Shown here: one piece after another, positions 49,401 through 61,400 of the stretch
Layout: each line of letters opens with the position of its first letter
Position numbering within the stretch: the stretch's first letter is position 1
Assembly (NCBI RefSeq): GCF_022539315.1
Contig: NC_066314.1
Coordinates: 47,987,180 to 48,051,179 of the forward strand
Source of the DNA: Serinus canaria
Taxonomy: Eukaryota; Chordata; Aves; Passeriformes; Fringillidae
Reading direction: 5' to 3'
Length of the DNA: 64,000 bases
Program-made: the position numbers and the translations under genes
Notes under the pieces: generated by a model
What the model saw: the letters and a program-made list of their open reading frames with translations, nothing else
Told to the model about the DNA's origin: nothing
The model's database searches: none

Positions 49401-52400
49401 AGTTCCTCCACAAAGGCACCACCCAAGGATGTTCTCATTCAGGATCTCAACTCCACCCCTTTGAACACAATGCCATGAGCAGAGAGTGCCACAGCCCAAG
49501 ACCAAGGAATCTGAGCAGAAATAGGTAAGACAGCCAAGGCAGATAGAAGACAGACAAGTAAGATACAGGAGCAGCTACAGGCCAGGACTGGTGCTTTGGC
49601 AGAGCTCCATGTAGAGCCAGGCCTGGGACATTACAGGCAACTAGAGGGACATTACAGGGTGGATTCAAAAGTGATGCAGAAAGAGAGGGCAGCAGTGAAG
49701 CAATGTAAGATATAAAACTATTGTGCATTAGTCCCACAGCAAGAGACTCAAGAGATACATGCCAATTTATGAAAAGAGCAGCTGTAGACAGACCTGACCT
49801 ATAATCCCACACAAACTCATGGCAGCAGCCTTGTTCAGCTCCGTCTCTGTTGTCAAGAATATATCTTAACAGACCCTACAGATGGCCAAATGTCCTCTCC
49901 CCAAACTCTTTGGCCCACATTTCCCCCACTCACTTTTATTTTCCTTCATGAAGGTCCACATGTCTCTCTCCTCAGGGCTGTGGGCAAAGGAGCAGTTGCC
50001 CACATACTGGCATTTCCTGCCATTCTGTGCATGGATACACAACTGTTAAAAGACACAGAGAAAAATTTAGCATCTGCACAATCAGTCCTTGCTAGAGCGG
50101 AAAGTGGGTTTGATAACCAGCCGGGGCATTAAACTGCACAGCAGAGGTTGCAAACAGGACACTTTATTTAACTCATGATTCTTTTCCTCAGTCTCCTGAT
50201 GACATAAACACACAGGCAGTTCAGCATCTCCTGCCATTTCCATAGGTGACCAGGTGCAGATACAGGGAGGAGCATCCTGGATTGACCCAGTAGTGTTTGC
50301 CCAAAGGAAACTCATTCTCCACCATCTCTGAGTGGGTGAAGAGTGGGCTTACAGATTGCTTAGACCACACTGGTGCACATACAGCTACCAACAGCATCAT
50401 TGCCAGAGAAAATGTGAAACTTTCTAAACATTGTATTTACTGATCATCTCTTCTTCCCTTGTCCTGGCACAAAAGGAGGACCTATCATAGGGCAGGGGGA
50501 AGGAGCTTTTTCCTTTCAGGGAAAAAACAAAGGAAGGGAGAGAGAAACTCTCTATCATGACATTTGGGGCTGGGGTTGGAGGCTGGATATCTGTAATTTT
50601 CCTCAGCACGTGACTTTTTAGCTGAGTTCTTAGTTTCGCTTTCAAAACCCATTGTGAGCAAGTTTCACAATCTATAGCACATAGTCACAGCAAAGGCAGG
50701 GATAGGCTTCTCCTAAGCATCTCGTCTCTCACCCACATTGAGAAACCCTGACCTAAGGGGAGTCTTAAATTTCATTCCCAAACCCTGTGCCAGCCAGACA
50801 TGCATTAACAGCTCTTGTTATGCATTAGCAGCAACACTGGAAACTCGCATTTGTGAGTAGAGTGGTTTAAACGGGCGCTGCTCTTTCTTCTGCTTCATCT
50901 TTTTGTTGGACGGATTTTGCTGTCATCAGTCTGTCCTTACCTCCCATATGAGCCATCATGTGCTTGCCTCCCTGACAAGTCTTCAAGGGAGCAGCCCTCA
51001 AAACACTGCACTGTGGTGGAAGGGAAAGGGATGGGGCACCTAGCCATGGCGGGCGTGGGGCTTACATCATATTGCTGTGGGAAGTTACGGATGGAAGGCA
51101 GTGGTCGGACTGACACCCACTTCTTCTTCGCTTTGGACATCACCAGCAGGACACGGCGTTCCTTCGTCCAGCTGAAGAAGAGAGAATAAATCAAGAGAGA
51201 CATAAGAAAGAGCAGAACTAATGTTCTTTACCTCAGAGACCCTTAAATACTGAGAGTCCAGCTTGTCCCTGCACGATCTGGCTGTTCCGAGACATGCACA
51301 TCTGTGATGGAGAAGCCACAAGAAGGCTGTTTTAGGAGGACTTCTCCCTGTAAATATTACCTATTTCCTGAGGTACCTCCTTTCATAAAGCCACAAAAGT
51401 CTCCCCCAAATCTCACGTGGCATCACCACGGATTATTAAACAGCTGCATTCCATCCTTTGACACAGCCAATTCTTGTGCAATGAGATCCATGAAGAACAC
51501 TTGGGAATATTTTCTGCTTGAAAGGTGCAATAGAAATGCAAGTCATTACAAGCACTACCTTATGAACAGTGCGAGGAAGTATTTATTCTGCAGCTCCAGC
51601 AAGGGATCACCAGGAGTTACCCTGAGCAAAACCCCCAGCTCTATTCAGCAGCTGCACAAAGAGGTGTTATTTTTCCCTTCCCAGGAAGCAATCCTCACCC
51701 ACTTACTTCTTCCAGAAACTGCTGCTTCTGTCTCTTCAACAAAAGTTTTACATTTACAATATTAAGCTGGACTGTGCCTTTGTGACTTGTGTTATGGAAA
51801 GACAAGTTCTATCAACCCTTCGATCCTATCCCTGCAGGCTGCCTGGGTGAGACAGGCCACAGTTTCCATGACCAAACAGTGACTTCCCAGCCAGTATTTC
51901 CCTTCTAGGGGGCTTATAAGACAGATGGGGACAATTTTTTTTAGTGGGGCCTGTAGTGTTGTGACAAGGGGTAGTGTCTTGAAACTAAAAGAGGGGAGAT
52001 TCACACAAGATATAAGGAAGGAATTTTTTATGATGAGTGTGTTGAAACACTGGCACAACCCAGAGAGGTGGTAGATGCCTCATCCCCGGAAACATTCAAG
52101 GTCAGGCTGAGCAACCTGATCTAGTTGAAGACGTGCCTGCTCATTGCAGGATGGCTGGATTAGATGACCTTTAAAGGTCTCTCCTAATCCAAACTGTTCT
52201 AGGATTCAATGCTTCCATCACACCAAACATTCTCAGAGGTGCAAACAGACATGGCATCCATCACAAAAGCAATGAAAGAGCCAAGGGAAACTAATTTAAA
52301 AGGAAGCAGGGTAGTTTAAATAATTTCTAATTGTGACCTGACAGACATCTGCAAACAGCTAAGTGTATAAATACATGAAGAGGAGAACTCTCTTAGAGGC

Positions 52401-55400
52401 CTTGGTAAGAAGAAATTATAGGATCTGGAGAAAAGGGAATTGTGGGATCTGGACTGCCTGTGCCAGGAGTAACAGTCTGCACAATGCTGGCAGCAAATAC
52501 ACACAGTAAAGAGAGAAGGAAGCTGGAAAACAGCTATCTTCAATGCCTGCTATAGTGACGAACACCCCAAGCAGTGAGAGGCTGCTAGGAAACCTTACAG
52601 CCTCTTCCAAAGATGCCAAATGAAGCCCTGGAGAAGTTAGGATGACAACTTCCTGCCCTTGAAGAGGGGTAGAGGAAAGAGAAGGTTGAATTGCTCACCA
52701 GTGGGGGGCTTTGGCACTACAGTACTTGAGGTCTTTATCTGGCTCCACCAGCTGCCCGTTCCTCCAGCACTGGCCACACACAAACTTCATCTGGAGGTCA
52801 AAGGTGCTTGACGTGGGATTCCGGGGAGAAGCCTGGGGAAAAGAACCATAGCCTCAGGCAAAGAGAGGCAAAATGCACCCCCCAAACCTGCCACAGAGAT
52901 GCTGGCAGCTCCCTGCAAGCCGTGTGCCAGCAACAAGCCAGATTAAATCAGCTCTCCTTTGCCAGTGTTTGCCAGTGGCCCAATGAGATACCAGACAGGA
53001 GCAAAACCACTGCTTGCTTCAGCATGATTTCCTGGGCTTTGACATCTGGCCAAAAGCACAGCCTGGCAGCTTCCAGCACTGACCAGGCCTGGCTGTGAAA
53101 CCCCTGCAGTGTACCTCCGTGTACAGACAAGCTCTGTGAGACTTGTCCCAGAGCTTAATCCCCACTTCCCTGCAGAGAGGGCAATCCATGTCCCACTCTG
53201 CCTGTGGAGAGCACTTGGTCACACAACTGAGAGAGGCCCCTTGGGAGGAAGCTGGACCAAATCACAATGCAGGACACAAAACTCCTGCTTTTGGACCAAG
53301 AACCTTGTGCCACATTTAACATTTGACACAATGAAGTCAGAGTTGGGTCCTCTTGCTGATATCCTTCCAAGCCTTTTCTGGGCAGGTTTCCATCTCTCAC
53401 AATTCCTCTGCACTGCATTTCACAAGCAGTTAAATCATAGTCTCTGGACAGAGGTACAATGCACATATTTCATATCTTCTCAGCCATTGCACTTACTGCC
53501 CCCACCCCACCTGAAAAGGCTAGTTTGGTATTATGACTATAAGACTGTGGAGAAGGAAAAGAAAAGGAGCCAATCTCATATTACTGCTGCCTCATGTTTT
53601 CTGAGCAAATCTCTGGAAAACTGTTTGCATTCTGTATCACCACTGGAAGAACATGAGGCTGGTGTCTCCAGTTCATTTCCAAACCAAAAAACAAACCCGA
53701 CTGGATGCCAGTGGCCCTGGGCACAGGAGTATGTGAGAGTACAAGAAAACATCCTGGTCATCGAGTTGGCCATGAAGCACAAAGGTCATGCACCAGCAAA
53801 ACAATTCTCTGACTGTCAGCCACATCAGCAGCCCGTGCTACCTGCCATGCCTCGACTTTAACCCTAAGCATCTCACAATAACCAGACATGCAAGCCGTGC
53901 CCCTGAAGAGCAGGTTTCTGCCAGCAATTGATTACTAGCAGCATGGAGCCTGGCTGCACCCCTTGGTGAAGGGAAAACAGCAAGCACAGGCAGCACAGTA
54001 TCAAAGCATTTCCCAGGAGACGCCACATCAGCTGTCAACTACCACTCTGCATCCTCCAGACTTTTGAAGAACCAGAGCTGACATATAAAGGGTCTTCTGT
54101 CACTGTGAAAAGCTGACTGGGGAGCTGGCCTTACCTGTGCTGCATACATGATACATGTTCTCCGATGTCCCAGCAAAAGAACCCTCCAAGAGAACCAGCA
54201 TCTCTTTTGAAAGAGATAATCTCTTGTGAAAGAGGGTAATCTCTCATCTGGGAGAATCACCTTTCTGGTGGCTCCCAGCACGACTCATTCATCACTTGCT
54301 GTCAGCTGTCACCTGTGCTGGTGACCACCAAGAACACATCAAAGTAGCTGGCTGTGAGATGAGCAGAGGTGAGATTTGGGCTACCATGAAAGGCAATAAG
54401 GTGCCTTTAATCTCCACTTGGTCTCCAAAGGAAATTCCACTACCGCTCACTATTGACCCACCAAACCTATAGGCCTATGGTAACAAAATGGCACTGCTAG
54501 CATATTCCCTTTTATCAACCCCATGCTATCCTCCTGTGACATATCTCTCAGCACAGCCAGGAAGCTTTGCTCAAACCTACTGACCCAGCAAAACTAAACA
54601 CTGAGTGTCTGCCCAAGAGACAAGAGATCAGAGAGAAAGAAAATATCTCTCAGGTAGTTCTGGTAATCTGGGCTGCTTTTTCCACAAATTCTTAACCAAA
54701 AGAAGCCCTGTGCATTTCTTCATCTGAATCATGCAAACTGCTGGTCAATCCAGTGGGCATGTATTCTCTCAGGGGATTAGGAGCCAAGCAAAAATTCAAA
54801 GCAGCTCCTGTTAATGCTACATGACTGTATTTGTAAAGGCAAGACACATACCTGGCAGGCTGCTGATAACCAACAGTGTGGAAATTATATCACATGAGGC
54901 TTTAGCAGACGAAGCCAGGCAAAAGTGCCGGGGGCTATGGCACCGCCCCTTGCTATGAAGCCAGACATTATAGTGCTATCTATGCACCATGGCAACCAAA
55001 TAAATACAAGTCTCTGGCACGACCGCTCTCCACTTCAGGCTCTGCAGAAAGCAACAGACCCTGCACGGCCATTCATGTCTCCTAGCTTCAGGAACTCCTC
55101 TCAGTAATACTGAAATGTTCCCTGGAGGAGCCACATACCTCACCTAATTGAGTGAGCAGTACTTAGGTGCAAGTACTCCTTAATGGAAAGGTTTTTTTCC
55201 TCTCCATGCTTAAATTGATAATTCTGGGGTGAGCTTTCATGGGGATTCTGGTGCTGGCTAGGAGAATAAAACCAAACAGCTCTTGAAAACCAGAAAAAAT
55301 GAGAGCTACAACCCCTCAGTTTGCTGGGATGTGATGAGAGGACACCCAGCTCCCTACAACAGCCCCTCCTGCTGACTGGCTCTTCAATCTGTGGCCACTG

Positions 55401-58400
55401 GGTTAACTCCTACAGCAGCTGCTGTGAAGCCAAATTTGTGGGGCCAAGTGCAAGATTCCCAGCAGGTGCTTGGCAAGCAGTGCATCTTCATTTTTTATTT
55501 CTTGCTAAGGCTCCTGACCTTCACTGTCACAGCTACTGGGCCCCTGCATGCTGCCTGCCTCTTTTCTCCACAACAGGACAGCCCTGGGTGCAGAGTCCAG
55601 CTGGCAGCTGTGACAAAACTGCAGCAAAATCCCCATAGTGACTTCGCTTCCGCTGACCAGAGGGCAGTGGAGTGAGAGCGGATCACATGGGATGGTGGGA
55701 AGGAGGGGTCTGTTTTTACAGCACTCCTGGGAAGTTGTCTTTGCCAGGCACGCAACTTTGAAAGCTGGAAGGACGCTGAGAAAACTCTGAGTCACGTTAG
55801 CCTGCTTGAACAGGAGAAAACAATGGCAAAAGTAAACATCTCTCAGCAGATAGCTAGTCCTGCCTGCAGGGCCTTCGGCAGCAAGCCCGAGTCTCATCCC
55901 AAAGCACAGCCCTGTGGCTGAGGACGTGCTGCTGCCAAAGCCATGGTGTGCTACTGCAAACACATGCATCTGACTGACTTGACTGTCTCCCTGCACAGTG
56001 CTAGTGCCAGACTGGCAATCCTTAGAGATGGCTGGTGGTGCTGCTGGGAGGCACCTTCTCACTGTACCAACACAGCTGCAGCTTTGCCTCTGCACCCTGG
56101 AACGGCTGTGAGTGCAGTCAGCTCTGTGACAGGCATTTGTGAGGCACAGCCAGACTTTGCCATTGGTGATTAGCCCTAAGCACTGCCCACAGGGCCCACA
56201 AACTGTAGCTCTCAACCCATCCCTTGATTTAGCAGGCTCTGACATTTCCTTTCCTGATCCTCTGCCCCTTGCAAGCCCCAGCAGCCAGAAATGGAACCCT
56301 CACTTAGCATCCAGATCCCACAAGCTTCAGAGGACATGCTCTGACCATGCCTGCTGTACAGCTCATTCTTCTAGCAGCAGCACCTCCAGACAAAGGTGAA
56401 TTTGAAGCTGCAAGGCTTACAGGAAAACAGCTGTGCATTTATCTTTTTTTTAATCCCCTCATTACACACAGAGAATGGCAAAACAGAGCCTTCTTGAAAA
56501 TGCAGGTAAATTCACAACAGGCAGGACAGAAGCAATCTCTGGACTGTTCTCTTGGGGCAAGGCACATATGGAGCAGGGATTGCTGATATAAATCCAACTG
56601 CTGTCACAAACTGCTGCAAATTCACATCTAGTTTCCTCCCATGTGGAGATGCAGGCCACTGCCTCTGTCCCCACACTAGGCAGAAAGAGATTACAGCCAG
56701 CTCTGGTTGCAGGGACCATTCAGATCATCCACTTCTCATATAATACAGGATGTAGAAACTTGTCCTGCTCAGCTTCCTGAGAGGTTAGAACATATTCCTT
56801 AAGCAAGTCAGACAGTTCTGGGAACTACAGACCTTGGTTATTCTTGCTTATTCTGGACTGCTGCTTCCCATTCCTCTCCTCCAACCTTTTCAGACCACAA
56901 CAGCTGCACAGGTTTATTGCTGAGCATCCCCTTGAAGATGAATCCATCTCATGCAGCATAACCAGTGCATAGGTGGACACAGAGCCCACTGCAAGTGTCA
57001 GTGCAGTCACTTGCATCTTTTCTCTTAGGCTAAGCTATGCTCATCAGACCTTCCCACAGATGCTTACCCAGCATCAGTGCCCTAAAGCCTTCAGAACACT
57101 TCTGATGGCACACAACCAAGACAAAAAACAGCAGCTAAACATGACATGAGTGACTCAGATTCCTCTCCTATAAAAGACCTCCTCCACAGGGTGCTCACAG
57201 ACTGCACTTAGCACTGGTCTCTGCAGAAGAACTCCTGGGTGACAGATCCCACACAAAGGTGAAACACTCTTGCTTGGACAGTAAGGCAGAGGCCAAGGGA
57301 TGGCAAGCTCAGGTTTGTCAAAGTTAAAGAAAGCTGTCAAATGAAAACAAAAAGGATTTACACTCCTTTCCCCACCATTGTTCTGTTCTAATGGCAAAAA
57401 GAGCTTTAGTTCAAACTCAGGACTGGAAATTGTCCTCACTGGGTGGGCTCAGCTCCTACAGTATAGAAATCCCTTCTGGGATAAAAAAAAAGGATAAGAC
57501 AGAACTGCCCATAGCCAACAAGACAGAGGAAAGTAAACAAAAAAAAAGACCTTTGCTTCTAACCCCTCTCACACTACCCTGGTACACTCTTGGCATTGCT
57601 GGAGGGTGCAGCCCTCCACACTAAGAGACTGGTGGCAAGAAACAGGGAAAGCTCCCAGCCTCCTCCTGGTAAACCACCACTAAGGTCTCTGTCAGCCTCA
57701 ACAGCACCTGGGCTGCCAGTTCCACCCACTCCTGCATTTAGATCAGACATCATGAGTCATTCCTTAGAAATCCTTCAAACTGCTCTACCGCCCCTTGGCC
57801 ACTAAAGGGCAGCAGGACACATTTGGTCCCCACTGTGTGACCACTGCCCCAAAATCTCCCAGTTTCACCAGCAAGGTGTCACAGGAAACAACATTCTCAT
57901 GTGTGTTGCCCTTGGTGACCTGAAGGCTTCACCCTAGCAGAAAACAGAGCAAATCACAACACTGCAAAACAAGGCACAAAGCTCAACACCAGCACTGCAA
58001 CCAGGAAAGCTCTCAGCTCTCCTCCACCTCAGTTGCCTGCCTGGTCTGCCTGGACCTGTCAGGCACAATAGTGGGAGGAAAAGAGAGAAAGGGCTGGAAC
58101 CGCTGGGAGCAAAATCTGTCTCCAGCCCCTAGATGGACCTTACTTACCACGCTGTTGGCTGGTTTGCTGGCATGTGCCTCCATCTGCTGCCAGTACTTCT
58201 TGGACTCCTGCACAATATCTTCGTGGGTCATTCCTGGGAACAAAAGGGAGACAGAACTGAGCAACACTCCTCTGGCCAAGAGAAGAGAGGGAGGGGTTGC
58301 AGACTTTTTAGTTTGGGCTTAGTAACCCCTGAGTAGTTGACAGCTCCCAACAGCCCCCCTAGTAAGGTCAGGACGGAGTTGTGGCAGAACCCACCACAGA

Positions 58401-61400
58401 ATATGTCTAGTCCCTTGCTAAGGAAGCTCCTCTCTACACAAGCTAAACAAAAGGAGAAGAGTTCGGTCTCCTGGGCTTGTTCAGACTTGACTTTCTGCTC
58501 AGGCAGTCTGCAAAGAACCCAGACACTGCTTCCAAGGCAATAATTCTTCACAAGGGTCAAGAGCTTGACCAAGGCTGTCCCCAACCCCCATATCAGCAGA
58601 TTCTACCAAGGTCCTAAAGGCAATGCTTTATTATTATTGATCTACTGTATATGGAGTTTTTGCTTCTAGCCTGGAAGATCGCAGACACCCACTGAGACAT
58701 CTAGCATCTGCAAGACCCCAGAAGTCTCACCTATTACCTGCTGGGATTAATTAGCCTGTTACACCTTCAAGTTGAGAGGGCTCCCCATAGGCAAAGAGGA
58801 AAGGTGAAATTCAACACAAACAGACACCAAGCACAACCAAGGCAGCAAGGAAAGACCAGCAGTGCAAAACTAACCAAGGAACAGCTGCTAGTAAATAACC
58901 AGCAAAGAAAGATCTGCAAGGTCTCAGATATCAGAAATACAATATCAGACAACAAGAAAAAGGATTGGTCAGACCTTATCTAAGGAATTAGCTTCTGACC
59001 AGCTCAAGTGGTGAGGGAACAGCCTCTGTTAGCACCAGCCAGCTAGACGGGCATTCAAGTTATTAAGTGCTCTAAAGACCCAAGAGAGCTGCCAAAACAA
59101 ACTGAAGCAAATATCTTGCACAGGCAGCTGATTGCAAGGGGGGTGCTGAGGATGGCCTTGATGCAGCATCCCCAGGACACAGACATTGCAAATTTGATTG
59201 CTTTGCTGATGCCTACAGCTTTTATTACTGAAGTGAGGTGCTCCCCAGGAGTATTACATAAACACACTCATTGATCTGGGAGACAGAATTTAAGGGCCAT
59301 CAAATAAAGTTTTCATCTCAGCTTAGGCTGTGTGTAGCTTGGGTAAGTCACAGCATTCCTGACCTCAGTTTTCCTGTCTGGGATTTCGGCTGTTCACGTC
59401 CCCATCAGGCACCACTACTGCCATTTACACAGGGTTTGAACAGGATGAAAACTTCACCATTCTTCATGAACATTTGCTCAGGTCTTTAAAATGGCAGTTA
59501 CTGCATAACTGGTATTATGCAGCTCACAGATCAGAGCTGTTGGTGAATATTCTACCTCTTAACCCTTAATCCCAGAAGAAATGGTGTAGAGTTAGAAAAA
59601 TTGCAACTCCCTCTTCCATGTCCAAGTATTCTAGGGTCAGACACAATGATGATTTGTATTCTGGGGACAAAAACTCTAAATCTGGGAAAACCACAACAAA
59701 AAATTTACATGCTGTACTGGACCTGGCAGGAAAAGGGATGAAGCAACTCCCACCTTCTCCATTCTGCACACCTGTGATCCTTGGGGTGCAGAACCAAAGG
59801 GAGAAACATATACAGGTCTTGTCAGAAAAAATGAATTTCAAACACAGTTCTTGTGACTGCCTTCTTTCAGTTCTAGAATTCTGAACTATCTCAACAATAC
59901 AGTCTAGAAATGTGGTGGTTGAGAAAGAAAAACCCTCACAAATGTGAAAGGATGGTTTCCAATCTACCAGCTTTTCAAAGCAGGAACTGTCACAAAGAAA
60001 TGAGCTGGAACCCAAAGGCCCATGTGTTGATTACTTATAATATTTCGGCATCTTTTGCAATATCATTAGTGAAGACAAAGAGTCTGTTATTATCACTGAA
60101 GAAGATAGCAAGACATGCCTATGAAAAGCCACAGTGAACAAGCAAACAGTCTTGCCTGTCCAATTTTCACATCTTGGGAACCTTTACTCCACTAGTACAA
60201 TCCTTCATCCCCATGAACAAAGCCAAAAGCTCTGTAAATGCTCAAATGGCTGTGAAGTGTTTCAAATGTAAGCTGCCCTCTTCCTATTCTTGCTGAGCAA
60301 ATAGTGCCCAAATGAAACTTCCTGCTCCAAAGCTAAAACATTCCCAGAGAATGGTAACAACTACCTTTAATTTCAGTTTCCATAATGAAGGCTACACTTG
60401 AGAGAGGCAAACTAACAAGGAAAGCAGGCTCATATATACAGCCCTGCAGGAAAAAAAAAAACCCACAAGATAATGTCTCTCCTGTTGTTGGAAAAAGTGG
60501 ATCATTAAGCACAAGGCTTAATGATCAACTCTGCAGCTTAACTCATGGCTTGTTTCATCTCCTCAACTTTCCTTTGAAATAATTTCTTCAAATAAAGAAG
60601 GAAAGGAGAAAAAAAACCAAAACAGTTTATTTCTTCTGCAGGATGAAGAGGAAGGAACACAGAGGGAAGGAAGAAGGGAGCAAAGAAACTTTTCAAGTAA
60701 TAAAACCTGACCAAAACAACTAAAATAAACCAACCAAGGGATGGGAATAAAAGAAAGGTACTTGAATATTAGAGTGCCCAGAGTACAATGAGCAGTATCA
60801 GAAGCATGTAGGGCAGCAATGGTGGCCCATGACTCACAGGCAGTGTGCTATCTTAGAAATTCCAGAGCTGTATTTTTTAATTTCCTGAGGCCACAAGTAA
60901 ATGAGGGCAAACGGAAAGATTAAAGATGGCATTTGCCACAGTGAGCTCCTTGTTCATCACTCTCCCTCATGAGATGAAGCCAAGGCCAAGGACTGCACTG
61001 AACATCAATTATGACATCAAAGAATGGTGAGAAACATGCATAATGTGTTTCCTCTCTGAAGTATTCTCATTACCAGGCTGGGTGTTGCACTAAATGAGAC
61101 CCTGTGGTGAAAAAACATGTAGGTAGCTCTGTGTGTGGACTAATACCTACACAAGCAACAGGACAGCAGCCAGAGAAAACCTCCAATATATCAGACAGAG
61201 ACAAAGTGCCAGATGTGGCAGTGTCATTATATGATTTCCCTGAGTATAATCACCATAAAACCCTCTCCCGAGGCATATTATCAAAGGATCTTTGGGAAAC
61301 ACCAAGTATCTTGCAATTTCCTGCTGCTGGTGAATTTGTTTTGAGAAACTGGAGATTCACAGCCTTCTTTATATAACCAACTGCTTCATCACCTGTGCTG

